DNA from: DATKDP01 sp035546335
Lineage (GTDB): Bacteria > Acidobacteriota > Thermoanaerobaculia > Gp7-AA8
Reading direction: 5' to 3'
Assembly: GCA_035546335.1 (NCBI GenBank)
Contig: DATKDP010000096.1
Location: 1-25,870, forward strand
DNA: 25,870 bases
A program made the translations under genes and the position numbers. Positions 5,495 through 14,322 of this stretch are shown here, piece by piece. How positions within the stretch are numbered: the stretch's first letter is position 1; each line of letters starts with the position of its first letter. The notes below the pieces were generated by a model. The model made no database searches and was not told where the DNA came from. It saw only the letters and a program-made list of their open reading frames with translations.

Positions 5495-8179
5495 TCACTT
5501 TCCGATCGTCCGCACCCAGTTCGTCACGATCGTCACCGGCGCTTCCGCCGCTGTGCCGGTATCGCGCGAAACAAGGAACCGCTCGCCATCCGCCGAGACT
5601 TCGACGAACTGAATCGCCTGATCCTTGAACAGAAGCTTCGGCGTTCCAATCTTCATCGACATCCCCTCGGCAGAGACATCGACCGCGTAGACCTCTTTCT
5701 CTTGATTGCCGAAGACGATCTCCCGCCCTCCCTTGCGCCACAAACCGAACGCCGCGCCACCATTCGATACCTGCCACTTTCCACCCGGTCCCGGGAACGG
5801 TGCGACGTAAACCTCGCCCTTTCCGGATTCGTCGGACAGGTAGAGGGCCCAGCGTCCGTCGGGCGAGAATTCGAGCGAGGAGGCATTGAAGTCCGATCGA
5901 GCAAAAGGATATGGTTTCTTCTCTCCGGTGGTGGGAAGAATCCAGATCCCCGCCTTCTGCGTCTTCGGATCGAGCACGCTCAATGCGAGCAACTGCCCGT
6001 CCGTCGACCAGCTCGTCGGAATCTTGTTCACCTCCGACGTGTAGAAGATCTCTTCCGCTCCACCGCCGCTCGATGGCCTCACCGCGATATCCCACACCTT
6101 TTTCGAGATCGAGGCGTACGCGATTTGTGATCCATCGGGAGACCAGGTCGGTGAGAAGGCGCCGATTCCTCCGAACGAGAATCGCGTCCTGATGTTCCGC
6201 TCCAGGTCGTAAATCCAGAGATCTTCAATCCCGCTCGTCGCATCGCGCACCTGAGCAACGAAGCTTTGGCCATCGGGTGAAAACCGCATGCCGCCCCAGT
6301 GATCGGGCTCTCCCACCTGCGAGATCACCTTGCCGCTGCGATCCAGCATCTCCAGCCGAAGCTTCGCCTCGGGGGACCCCGTCCGGTAGATGAGCGTCCC
6401 GTTCTCGGAGAGGGAGAAGCTCCCGCGGAAGAACCCGGAGTCGTACTGCACTCCCTCGGCGAGGGGAATCGGGTCGCCCTTCAACTTCAAGGCCCTGGCA
6501 TCGAAGGGATGCGCCAGAAGAATCCGATCGCGCACATACAGCAGATACCCCGAGGCGTAGAGGACGTTGCTTCGCGCGTGCAGCAGCAGCCTCGGTTTCT
6601 CACCCTCGAGTGATCCTATGTAGACCGCATTCGTCTCACTGTCCTTCGTCGCCGCGTGAGATCCGACGAAATAGAGAAAGTGCTTCCCATCGGGAAGGAA
6701 CGTCGCCCAGCGATGCGTCGTCTCTCCTTCGGCGAGCTGGGTGATCTGCTCGGAAGCTCCGCCGGAGGCCGATATTTTGTGAATCGGGCTCAGCGAGCTC
6801 GCGGAGTAGATGATGACTCCGTCGCGGTTCCATCCCCCGCTGCGCGGATTGTTACCCACCGGCGCCAGCGACAGCGGAGGTCCCCCGGCCACGTCGATCT
6901 TCTTGAGCTTCGAATCGGCGAAGAAGGCGATGAACCGGCTGTCGGGAGACCAGAAAGGAAAGATCGCTCCCTCCGTTCCGTTGATCGGTCGCGCGATCGT
7001 CGAATCGATCCCGCGAATCCAGAGGAGCGTTTTTCCCTCCGCGTCCTTCGCCGCGAACGTCACATAGCGCCCATTCGGGGAGATCGTGAGCGATCCCGAG
7101 CTATCCCCCGCCAGGACGAACGTGGATCCGAGGTTCGGCGCGAGGTTGAAGGCGAGCGGCGCATTCGCTCTCGCCATGGTGCTCCGGAGGACGACACCGA
7201 TGGCGACCGCCGCGATGACCGCTGCCGCCGCGAGCAGCCACGCGATCGCCTCGCGCCGCTTCCTGCGAACGATGACCGGCGCCGCCACCCCGGCCTGCGA
7301 GCCCGCCTCCGAAATCCAGCGAAGCTCGAGCAGCAGATCGTGCGCCGACTGCCAGCGATCCTCCGGGCTCTTGGCCATCGCGACCTCGATCACGCGCTGC
7401 AGTGCCGGAGGAGCGAGCGGCTGGAATTGTGAGATCGGCGGCGGCTCGCGATCGAGAATCGACGCGATCAAACTCGCTTTCGTCTTCCCCTCGAACGCCC
7501 GCTTCCCGGTGGCCATCTCGTAGAGGAGGCAGCCGAACGCGAAGATGTCGCTCCGCGTATCCGCTTCTTCCCCCTCGAGCTGTTCCGGCGCCATGTACTG
7601 GAATGTTCCGACGATCGATCCCTCCGCGGTCAGCGCGCGATGCTCGGTTGCACCGTCGAACGCAGACGATCCGCCCGTCCCTGGCGCGTGACTTCCCGAT
7701 CCGATTGTGAGGCCGGGCTTGGCGAGACCGAAGTCGAGCAGCTTCGCTCCCGATCTCGTAATCATGACGTTGCTCGGCTTGAGGTCTCGGTGGACCACCC
7801 CGCTCCTGTGAGCGCGATCGAGTGCGTCGGCGATCTGCATGCCGTACTGCAGTACCTGGTCGATGGGAAGCGGCCCCTTGAGCACGCGATCGGCGAGCGA
7901 CTCCCCTTCGCACAGCTCCATCACGAGGAAGCCGACTCCCTCCTGCTCTCCGACGTCGTGAAGCACGCAGATGTGCGGATGGTTCAGTCCGGAGATGACC
8001 CTCGCCTCGCGCTCGAATCGAAGCTTGAAATCGGGATTCCCCGACAGATGACGAGGGAGCACCTTGATGGCCACCTGCCGGTCGAGCCGCGTGTCGCGAC
8101 CGCGGTAGACTTCTCCCATCCCTCCGGCGCCGAGGGCGCCGAGGATCTCGTAAGGGCCGAGTCGCGATCCGATGTCCAT
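5495..8179 (-). CDS. Ser/Thr protein kinase with PD40 beta-propeller repeats
   Basis: The 894-residue protein is a membrane-anchored eukaryote-type kinase. The glycine loop GAGGMGEVY (17-25), Lys39, Glu58, HRDLKPSN (130-137) and DFGLA (149-153) are intact, so it should be active. The activation-loop region ends in GTFQYMAPEQLEG. One hydrophobic segment follows near residues 330-350 (AIAWLLAAAAVIAAVAIGVV). About 500 residues of TolB/PD40 repeats come next, with motifs such as ISPNGRYVTF, WSPDSRFIAFF, FSPDGQSFV, WSPDGSQIAYA and FSPDGRWALYL, presumably a periplasmic propeller sensing a ligand or partner. The ATG at 8177-8179 has GGAAGGAG eight bases upstream; the longer open frame is only the heptamer array read through. 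It is divergent from an exported protein gene. Confidence 0.93.
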   Translation of the reverse strand: MDIGSRLGPYEILGALGAGGMGEVYRGRDTRLDRQVAIKVLPRHLSGNPDFKLRFEREARVISGLNHPHICVLHDVGEQEGVGFLVMELCEGESLADRVLKGPLPIDQVLQYGMQIADALDRAHRSGVVHRDLKPSNVMITRSGAKLLDFGLAKPGLTIGSGSHAPGTGGSSAFDGATEHRALTAEGSIVGTFQYMAPEQLEGEEADTRSDIFAFGCLLYEMATGKRAFEGKTKASLIASILDREPPPISQFQPLAPPALQRVIEVAMAKSPEDRWQSAHDLLLELRWISEAGSQAGVAAPVIVRRKRREAIAWLLAAAAVIAAVAIGVVLRSTMARANAPLAFNLAPNLGSTFVLAGDSSGSLTISPNGRYVTFAAKDAEGKTLLWIRGIDSTIARPINGTEGAIFPFWSPDSRFIAFFADSKLKKIDVAGGPPLSLAPVGNNPRSGGWNRDGVIIYSASSLSPIHKISASGGASEQITQLAEGETTHRWATFLPDGKHFLYFVGSHAATKDSETNAVYIGSLEGEKPRLLLHARSNVLYASGYLLYVRDRILLAHPFDARALKLKGDPIPLAEGVQYDSGFFRGSFSLSENGTLIYRTGSPEAKLRLEMLDRSGKVISQVGEPDHWGGMRFSPDGQSFVAQVRDATSGIEDLWIYDLERNIRTRFSFGGIGAFSPTWSPDGSQIAYASISKKVWDIAVRPSSGGGAEEIFYTSEVNKIPTSWSTDGQLLALSVLDPKTQKAGIWILPTTGEKKPYPFARSDFNASSLEFSPDGRWALYLSDESGKGEVYVAPFPGPGGKWQVSNGGAAFGLWRKGGREIVFGNQEKEVYAVDVSAEGMSMKIGTPKLLFKDQAIQFVEVSADGERFLVSRDTGTAAEAPVTIVTNWVRTIGK

Positions 8180-8240
8180 GAGTGTGACTCCTTCCGCCGA
8201 GGCGAACCGGATGACGTTGAATCTACCACGGCGGAAGGCG

Positions 8241-8259
8241 GAAACCAGAAACCAGAAAA
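8241..8259 (-). repeat. TTTCTGG heptamer array, two units
   Basis: Two and a half heptamer units, reading TTTCTGG on the minus strand, 61 bases upstream of the kinase start at 8179. They sit between divergent genes. The orientation relative to the kinase gene matches the arrays before aat and the channel gene. The adjoining CTTCCGCCG motif is shared with the 1149-1170 array. Confidence 0.82.
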
Positions 8260-8325
8260 TGAAAATTAAATGGGCGCGAGGTTGAATCAATGGGTAGCTC
8301 CGTGGAGAGCGGCCGGGAGGCGATA

Positions 8326-8841
8326 ATGGAATGGAACCGCGGTATCAGGATGATTGCTCTCTTCCTCATCACCTTCTTTTCAGCAGAGATGATCGCCGCA
8401 GAGCCGAGCGAGAAGCTCGTTCCGTTCGCAGCCCTGGTGGGGCCGCGCTGGGTCGGAGCCTTCCCCGGCGGAGCGATGACCGACGAGCAGCAGTTCGAGT
8501 GGGTCTTCGGTGGCAGGTTCCTTCGAAACACTCACCAGGTCAGAAACGAAAAGGGCACGGTGATTTATGAAGGGGAGACGATCTATGCCTGGGACCCGAA
8601 ACAGGAGCAGCTCGTCTGGTGGTACTGGAACGCGACTGGAGGATTCATCACCGGGACGCTCGAGCGTCGTGGTGACGCGTGGCTTGCTGAAGGAGTCAAC
8701 CACGGTCCGGCGGGTCAAGCTTCCGCGGTTCGAAGCGAGATGCGCATCTCCGGGGACTCATGGGAGTCGGTCAGTTACTTCTCGCAGGATGGCGGCTGGA
8801 AGGAGCGCTTCCGGATGAAGTTCCGCAAGGCTGGCCATTGA
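8326..8841 (+). CDS. Exported DUF1579-like protein
   Basis: A 171-residue protein with a signal peptide (hydrophobic MIALFLITFFSAEMIAA, likely cut near residue 26). The mature part has the look of DUF1579 or lipocalin-like secreted domains: PFAALVGPRWVGAF, QFEWVFGGRFLRNTHQVRN, VIYEGETIYAWDP, LVWWYWNATGGFITGTLE and SEMRISGDSWESVSYF, all aromatic strands typical of a beta-barrel. Function is unknown. The ATG at 8326 follows GGGAGG eight bases upstream. The gene ends in TGATG, sharing its stop with the start of the next gene, so the two are translationally coupled. Confidence 0.8.
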   Translation: MEWNRGIRMIALFLITFFSAEMIAAEPSEKLVPFAALVGPRWVGAFPGGAMTDEQQFEWVFGGRFLRNTHQVRNEKGTVIYEGETIYAWDPKQEQLVWWYWNATGGFITGTLERRGDAWLAEGVNHGPAGQASAVRSEMRISGDSWESVSYFSQDGGWKERFRMKFRKAGH

Positions 8842-9518
8842 TGATCTCCTCCCTCGAATCAAGCGACGAGGCTGTCTCGAAACCGGTGGTCATCCTCGAG
8901 ACTCTGCTCGCGCTGGCTCTATCCTCCGGGTGCGCCACGACGATCCATGTGCCGGCAGCTGCCGTCGAGCCGGCAGCTGCCGTCGTCGTCACGCACGGCA
9001 TCAGCTCCTCGCTGATTCTCCCGAATGCGGACGGAGCAGCCTTCCGCTGGGCCTTCGGAGACTGGCGCTATTATGCCGAGGGCCACACCGGCTTTTTTTC
9101 GTCGATCGCGGCGGGTCTGTGGCCAACCCCGGCGGCACTGGGCAGACAGACGATCGAGCGTGCACCACGTGATCCGGTCGCACTCGCCGGTGCGCTGGGC
9201 ATCGTCATCGACGAGATCCACGTGATCCACGTCGAGCGGCAGGCGATCGAGCGGCTGCAGCGCCGCCTCCAGACCACCTTCGAACGCGGTCTCGACAGCC
9301 GTCTCTACAATCCAGAGCCAAACCTGGAATTCGTCCGCGTGCCGCTGTCGTACACCCTTCTGAGCAACTCCAACACGCAGATCGGCGACTGGCTGCGCGA
9401 GCTCGGCTGTGATGTTTCCGGCTTTCCGTTGCTCGCCCGATGGCGGATCCGCGGAAAAGCAGCAGACGGTCTGAGAGATCGGGACGATCGCGGCACGAAC
9501 GCCCCGCAGCTCGAATGA
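8841..9518 (+). CDS. Exported protein resembling DUF2459
   Basis: A 225-residue product whose start overlaps the previous stop (TGATG). The N-terminal segment ETLLALALSSGCATT looks like a signal with a lipobox-type cysteine, although the residues before Cys are not canonical. A short linker repeats VPAAAVEPAAAVVV; its DNA is a direct repeat of 17 bases at 8951-8967 and 8969-8985. The body has VVVTHGISSSLILP, WAFGDWRYYAEG, GLWPTPAALGR and a C-terminal NSNTQIGDWLRELG. These resemble the DUF2459 pattern of H-x-S-x-LILP and an Asn-rich motif before a helix. Function is unknown. It is likely co-expressed with its upstream partner as a cell-envelope protein pair. Confidence 0.72.
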   Translation: MISSLESSDEAVSKPVVILETLLALALSSGCATTIHVPAAAVEPAAAVVVTHGISSSLILPNADGAAFRWAFGDWRYYAEGHTGFFSSIAAGLWPTPAALGRQTIERAPRDPVALAGALGIVIDEIHVIHVERQAIERLQRRLQTTFERGLDSRLYNPEPNLEFVRVPLSYTLLSNSNTQIGDWLRELGCDVSGFPLLARWRIRGKAADGLRDRDDRGTNAPQLE

Positions 9519-9838
9519 TCGACGCCCGCTTCACTCCCCCGGCTGATCGGGAGCCGCCGGCAGGGCGAGCGATGCGCGGAGGATCCACTCGAGGCGGATG
9601 ACATGGCCGCTGCCGGCGACAGCGAAGATCCGCTCGCCGCTGCGGTGCAGGCCGGCGAGGGTACGTACCATGTGCTCGCCGCGGATGCGGCGAGAGGGTT
9701 GAATCGTCCGCCGACTCACAGGGGCGGGCGCGGGACGCCCGCTCTCCCCGTGCGAATGAGACAGATCTGACAGGCCGCCTGCGGTGGCGAGGACGGCCAA
9801 CCCCTCGTTCCCATCGCGTATACTCGACGGGAATCGCG
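9519..9838. other. Intergenic region with hairpin and dispersed motif
   Basis: No gene is seen. GCGGGCG/CGCCCGC at 9724-9730 and 9736-9742 form a perfect hairpin with a five-base loop. Positions 9777-9804 repeat 317-344 with 25 of 28 bases the same (core GGCGAGGACG). A TATACT box at 9819-9824 lies 14 bases before the kinase ATG and is a reasonable -10 element with a very short leader. Confidence 0.6.
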
Positions 9839-12490
9839 ATGCAGCTCACGACCGGCGCGCGTCTGCTCCACTACGTCGTCAAGGCACCTCTCGGCAAGGG
9901 GGGGATGGGCGAGGTCTATCGCGCCGAGGATACGAAGCTGGGGCGCGAGGTGGCGATCAAAATCCTGCCGGAGATCTTCACGGAGGACTCGGAGCGGCTC
10001 GCGCGATTCGATCGCGAGGCGCGGCTGCTCGCCTCGCTGGGGCATCCTGCCATCGCATCGATCCACGGCCTCGAGAACGCCGAGGGGACACGATTCCTCG
10101 TCATGGAGCTGGCGGCCGGAACGACGCTCGCCGATCGTCTGGCGAGCGGACCGATCCCTCTGGATCAGGCGCTGGAGATCGCGCGGCAGATCGCCGAAGC
10201 TCTGGAGGCGGCGCACGAGAAGGGAATCGTCCATCGCGATCTCAAACCGGCCAATATCATGGTCGACGACGAAGGAGCGGTGAAGATCCTCGACTTCGGC
10301 CTCGCCCGAACGATGCAGGGAGACGAAGCGGAGGGTGATCTTTCCAATTCGCCAACGATGGTGCGGGCGGCGACGCACGCCGGCCTCATTCTCGGCACCG
10401 CTGGATACATGAGTCCCGAACAGGCGCGGGGGCGTCCCGTCGACGAGCGCGCCGACATCTGGTCGTTCGGAGTCGTCGTCTGGGAAATGCTGACTGCGCG
10501 CCGCCTCTTCGACGGTGAGACCATTTCGGATACGCTCGCCGCGGTCCTCACGGCGGAGATCGACCTCGGCGCTCTTCCTGGGGAGACTCCACCGCACGTC
10601 TCGTGGCTCCTCGCACGCTGCCTCGAGCGCAACCCGCGACGCCGCTTGCGCAGCGCGGGCGACCTCCGGCTGCTCCTCGATGCACCCGGCTTCGCCGCGG
10701 CTCATGACCTGGCAGCCATCCCGGCACCTTCGTCCCATCGACGCGAACGTCTCGCTCATGCAGCGGTCATCGTCCTTCTGATCACGCTCGTCGCAACGCT
10801 GCTCGCACGGCGGCCCGGAGCGACCGAAGAGCAAGTCCTGCAGGTCGCGATTCCGCTTCCTCCCGCGACTCGTCTGGCCCTCACTGGAATCCAGCCCGGG
10901 CCCCCGGCGGTCGACCCGCAGGGAACGCGCATCGCCTTCGTCACCGAAGAGAAGGGGGGGACACGGAGGCTTCAGGTGCGGGAGCTCGAGGCGAGCAGAT
11001 CGAGAGCTCTGGAAGGGACAGAAGGGGCGTCGTATCCTTTCTGGTCCGCCGACGGAAACGACATCGGATTCTTCGCCGACGGGAAGCTCAAGCGAGTACC
11101 TGCAAAAGGGGGCACGGTCCTGACGATCACCGACGCTCCGAATCCGAAAGGCGGCAGCTGGAATCGCGACGGCGTCATCGTCTTCTGTCCGAAGTTCGAT
11201 GCCCCGCTCTTCAAGGTTGGCGCGAGCGGCGGTGCCGCCGAGCAGTTGACGCGTCTCGACTTCGCTGCCGGCGATTCCAGCCACCGCTTCCCGCAGTTTC
11301 TCGCCGACGGCAAACGATTCCTCTACATCGTCCGCAAGCGTTCCGATGCGGGCAACGTCACCAGGCTCGGCTCACTCGACGGCGGCGACGGGGAGATCGT
11401 GATGAAAGCGGAATCTCACACGATCAGCGCGGGCGGCCACCTCCTCTTCGTTCGCAATCGGACATTGATGGCGCAGCCGTTCGACGAGAAAAAAGGGAAG
11501 CTCGCCGGCACGCCTGCTCCGCTGGTGGAGAACGTTCGCCTGATTCCTGGTGCCGCCTATTCGGTGATCTCAGCATCCGATGACGTGCTCGTCTTCCAGA
11601 CCGGCGTTGGGATCGAGCGTCAACAGCTTCTGTGGGTCGACAGAACGGGGCAAACGATCGCGGAGCTCGGCGAGCCTGCGCCCCACCGCAGCAACAACGT
11701 CATCCTGTCTGCCGACGGCAGCCAGATCGCCTCGGTGATACTCGACCCGTCCCGAGGAACACGCGACATCTGGATCATCGATGCCGCGAGCGGCAATCGC
11801 GAGCGACTCACCTTCGATCCGGGAAACGAACAGTCGCCGGTCTGGTCGCCCGACGGCGCGAAAATCGCTTACAGTTCCAACGCCTCCGGACCGTTTGTGG
11901 TGACGGTCGAGACCCTCGAGCAGCGAGGCAACCCGCAGGTGTTGATCGGACACGACGATCCGAACAAGGACATGCGCCCCTCGAGCTGGTCGCCCGATGG
12001 GAAGCATCTGCTGTACGACGTGGAGAATCTCACGACGAACACCACGTCGATCATGTTGTTCGATTTCACGACCGGCAGATCGACGCTGCTTTCCGAGGTA
12101 TCGGTCCGTTATCCGCGTGCTCGCTTTTCGACCGATGGGCGATGGATCTCGTTCAACACGCTCGATAACGACGGCGTACCTTCGATCTTCGTCACCTCGT
12201 TCCCCGGAGTGAGCCGGCGGTGGCAGGTGGATGCGGGCGAAGACGCCTTCTGGAGCCGCGACGGGAGCGAGATGTTCTTCACCAACCAGCAGTCGCAGCT
12301 TCACGCCGTTCGCCTGGCGCCTCGGGGCGATGTCTTCGCCTGGGGGACGGTCACGCGGCTGTTCGACATCGAGGCGATTGCCACGGGAAGCGACGGAAAG
12401 CGGTTTCTGGTCGTACGCGATCCCGATGCCGGCAGCGGCGCCGATCCGCTCGAGGTCATCGTGAACTGGCGACGCCTCGCGGCCCGGTAG
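9839..12490 (+). CDS. Ser/Thr protein kinase with PD40 repeats, second copy
   Basis: The 883-residue product has the same architecture as the kinase at 5495-8179. It has GKGGMGEVY (19-27), Lys41, Glu60, HRDLKPAN (132-139), DFGLA (152-156) and GTAGYMSPEQARG. A single hydrophobic segment lies near residues 302-320 (HAAVIVLLITLVATLLA). Propeller repeats follow with WSADGNDIGFFADGKL, WNRDGVIVF, WSPDGAKIAYSS, WSPDGKHLLYD, FSTDGRWISF and FWSRDGSEMFF. All catalytic residues are present. The two kinases are paralogues of the kind that are numerous in Acidobacteriota. The substrate is unknown. The gene is convergent with the S41-type peptidase gene, with only nine bases between the stop codons. Confidence 0.93.
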   Translation: MQLTTGARLLHYVVKAPLGKGGMGEVYRAEDTKLGREVAIKILPEIFTEDSERLARFDREARLLASLGHPAIASIHGLENAEGTRFLVMELAAGTTLADRLASGPIPLDQALEIARQIAEALEAAHEKGIVHRDLKPANIMVDDEGAVKILDFGLARTMQGDEAEGDLSNSPTMVRAATHAGLILGTAGYMSPEQARGRPVDERADIWSFGVVVWEMLTARRLFDGETISDTLAAVLTAEIDLGALPGETPPHVSWLLARCLERNPRRRLRSAGDLRLLLDAPGFAAAHDLAAIPAPSSHRRERLAHAAVIVLLITLVATLLARRPGATEEQVLQVAIPLPPATRLALTGIQPGPPAVDPQGTRIAFVTEEKGGTRRLQVRELEASRSRALEGTEGASYPFWSADGNDIGFFADGKLKRVPAKGGTVLTITDAPNPKGGSWNRDGVIVFCPKFDAPLFKVGASGGAAEQLTRLDFAAGDSSHRFPQFLADGKRFLYIVRKRSDAGNVTRLGSLDGGDGEIVMKAESHTISAGGHLLFVRNRTLMAQPFDEKKGKLAGTPAPLVENVRLIPGAAYSVISASDDVLVFQTGVGIERQQLLWVDRTGQTIAELGEPAPHRSNNVILSADGSQIASVILDPSRGTRDIWIIDAASGNRERLTFDPGNEQSPVWSPDGAKIAYSSNASGPFVVTVETLEQRGNPQVLIGHDDPNKDMRPSSWSPDGKHLLYDVENLTTNTTSIMLFDFTTGRSTLLSEVSVRYPRARFSTDGRWISFNTLDNDGVPSIFVTSFPGVSRRWQVDAGEDAFWSRDGSEMFFTNQQSQLHAVRLAPRGDVFAWGTVTRLFDIEAIATGSDGKRFLVVRDPDAGSGADPLEVIVNWRRLAAR

Positions 12491-12499
12491 TTCAGGGGG

Positions 12500-14137
12500 T
12501 CACTCCTTCCTCGCCTCCTCCAGCTTTCGCCGGAAGAGCCCGACGTACGGTGCGAGCTCGACCGCTTTCTCATACGCGGCGAGTGCCGCCTTCCGATCAC
12601 CCTTGCGCGCGTAGGCATCGCCGAGGCTGTGCCAGAAGTTCGCGGCCTCGGGATTCTCGCGCGTGTTCAGTGCGAACACTGCAATTGCCTCGTCGATCTT
12701 CTCTTCTGCGAGCAGAGCAGATCCGAGCGAGCTCAGCTCTCCGCGGAGGGCCTGGTGACGATTCACCGGATCGTTCTTGTAGGTGCCGTACGCTTCGATC
12801 GCTCCTGCGATGCCGGCAGCGCGGAGTCCGCTCAGCATTTTCGCCCTCAGCGTCGAGCTCTCGTCGTAGGCGAGGACCGTCTCGAGCACCGGATCGCGAC
12901 CGGCGAAGTAGTCCGCGGAAGAGATCTCGACTGCGAGATGGGGGGCGGTCCAGGCGCGATCATCGGCAGGATGGACGTCCTGCCACCAGAGCGTCGACGC
13001 ACGGATCTCGATTCCGCTGTTCGGCAGGCGGATGGGTGCCGGATCGCCATAATGATTCGGCCTGGCACCGCTCGGCTCCCCGGCGAACATCGTGTTGGTG
13101 TGCTTTTCCATCAGATTGACGAAATTCTGCGCGGCCGAGAATGTCTCCCTGCCGATGATTGTGAAGAGCCTTCCGCGCTGGTTGATCTCGTCGCGCTTGA
13201 TGATGCCGTGGACGATGGGAAGCGCCAACGTATTGTTACCGCCGCCGTTGTTCCGTACATCGATGACCAGCTTGTAGCCGGGACTCGCGTCGAGGAGACG
13301 GAACACCTCGTCGAAAAAACGACCTGGCGAGAGGTCGTCCTGCCATTGGACGGCATCGAACTTCACATAGACAGCCTTCTCCTGCGGTAGAACCTCGTAC
13401 CAGAAATTCTTCGCGAGCGGTTGCATCGGCCAGTCGGGTCGTGCCCGCAGGTACAGTGGCGCCCTCCCTTCGGGCAAGGCACCGACCATCGTCAGCGACC
13501 GCAGATCACCGAAACCAACCGGCTCGATCGTCTCCCGCCGGACCCCTCCCCCTTTCTCGACCTCCAGCGTAACGCGGTACCGGCTGTCCGTCACGCCGAG
13601 GGCATGCAGAAGCTCCGGAATGCCGAGATGCACGGCGACCATCGACCGAGCCGACATCTCGTTGTCACGCGGTGTGACCTCCATGAGTCGTTCGATCGCC
13701 TCGCCCACGCGTAGGTTTCCGATCCGCAGAACCTTCGCCCCGACGAGCGCAGCCTGGCCTTCAGCCGCGGATGTGATGAAGAGACCATCGCTGAAAAGGT
13801 AGAAACGGAGTGGGAGCATGCGGAAGCCCGACAACCGCGACGGGTTGAGGTGGGTATGCCCATCGCCGACGCGGGCGACGATGCGAGCGATGCCGGCGAC
13901 GATCTCGTGATCCTCCGAGTCGGGGACCACCGCAGACAGATGCTTCACCATCGCATCGAGGTCCTCTCGTGACATCGAGTGGAAGGCATTCTTGTGCACG
14001 CGCGGCAGCTCGCGATGCAGCAGCTCGATGTCCTCCCGCCACGCGGCTACCGATTCCGCGCTTCGCCCTGAGGCGCGGAGATCTCCGGCTGCGATCGCAA
14101 AAACGGTCGACAACGCGATTGCGTACAGACGATGCAT
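12500..14137 (-). CDS. S41-family-like peptidase with C-terminal TPR
   Basis: This 545-residue exported protein has a signal peptide (YAIALSTVFAIAAGDLRAS). The N-terminal half includes ELPRVHKNAFHSMSREDL and VGDGHTHLNP, then a degenerate PDZ-like stretch (LVGAKVLRIGNLRVGEAIERL). The C-terminal peptidase core has KLVIDVRNNGGGNN (289-302) and GRETFSAAQNFVN (329-341), with Ser334 in the nucleophile position; a catalytic Lys is not obvious. Residues from about 455 onward form TPR helices (EAANFWHSLGDAYARKGDRKAALAAYEKAVELAP). It is probably a periplasmic enzyme of unknown substrate. GGAGGAG lies six bases before the chosen ATG at 14135-14137. Its promoter region is shared with the divergent SPFH gene. 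Confidence 0.87.
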   Translation of the reverse strand: MHRLYAIALSTVFAIAAGDLRASGRSAESVAAWREDIELLHRELPRVHKNAFHSMSREDLDAMVKHLSAVVPDSEDHEIVAGIARIVARVGDGHTHLNPSRLSGFRMLPLRFYLFSDGLFITSAAEGQAALVGAKVLRIGNLRVGEAIERLMEVTPRDNEMSARSMVAVHLGIPELLHALGVTDSRYRVTLEVEKGGGVRRETIEPVGFGDLRSLTMVGALPEGRAPLYLRARPDWPMQPLAKNFWYEVLPQEKAVYVKFDAVQWQDDLSPGRFFDEVFRLLDASPGYKLVIDVRNNGGGNNTLALPIVHGIIKRDEINQRGRLFTIIGRETFSAAQNFVNLMEKHTNTMFAGEPSGARPNHYGDPAPIRLPNSGIEIRASTLWWQDVHPADDRAWTAPHLAVEISSADYFAGRDPVLETVLAYDESSTLRAKMLSGLRAAGIAGAIEAYGTYKNDPVNRHQALRGELSSLGSALLAEEKIDEAIAVFALNTRENPEAANFWHSLGDAYARKGDRKAALAAYEKAVELAPYVGLFRRKLEEARKE

Positions 14138-14270
14138 GGATCTCCTCCTCTCCGTGTCCCTTGGAACCATTGTACGAAGCGATCCGGCTCGAGGTTCTCC
14201 CAATGACCGGACACTGAGCCTGCATCCCGAAGGAAGCATCATGCAGCGGGTGGACATGAAACAACACCAC

Positions 14271-14307
14271 TTGCCTCTCGTATAGCAAAATGATATCATT
14301 CTGCTAT
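14271..14307 (+). promoter_or_regulatory. SPFH-RHH promoter overlapped by a 26-bp palindromic operator
   Basis: TTGCCT at 14271-14276 and TATCAT at 14294-14299 are separated by 17 bases and form a good sigma-70-type promoter for the SPFH gene. Positions 14282-14307 are a dyad centred on TGATATCA in which 12 of 13 base pairs match. It covers the spacer, the -10 box and the start site. A repressor bound here would block the promoter. The RHH protein encoded two genes downstream is the obvious candidate (inference). Confidence 0.75.
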
Positions 14308-14322
14308 CGAGGAGGCAACATC

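Noticed and set aside
8180..8290. N-terminal extension of the first kinase (FIFWFLVSAF)
   Set aside because: Same heptamer translation. The ATG at 8179 has a strong ribosome site and starts the normal MDIGSRLGPYEIL kinase entry.
12220..13119. 299-codon plus-strand frame across the end of the second kinase
   Set aside because: Its Arg/Ser-rich composition is typical of a shadow frame, and it overlaps two well-supported genes.
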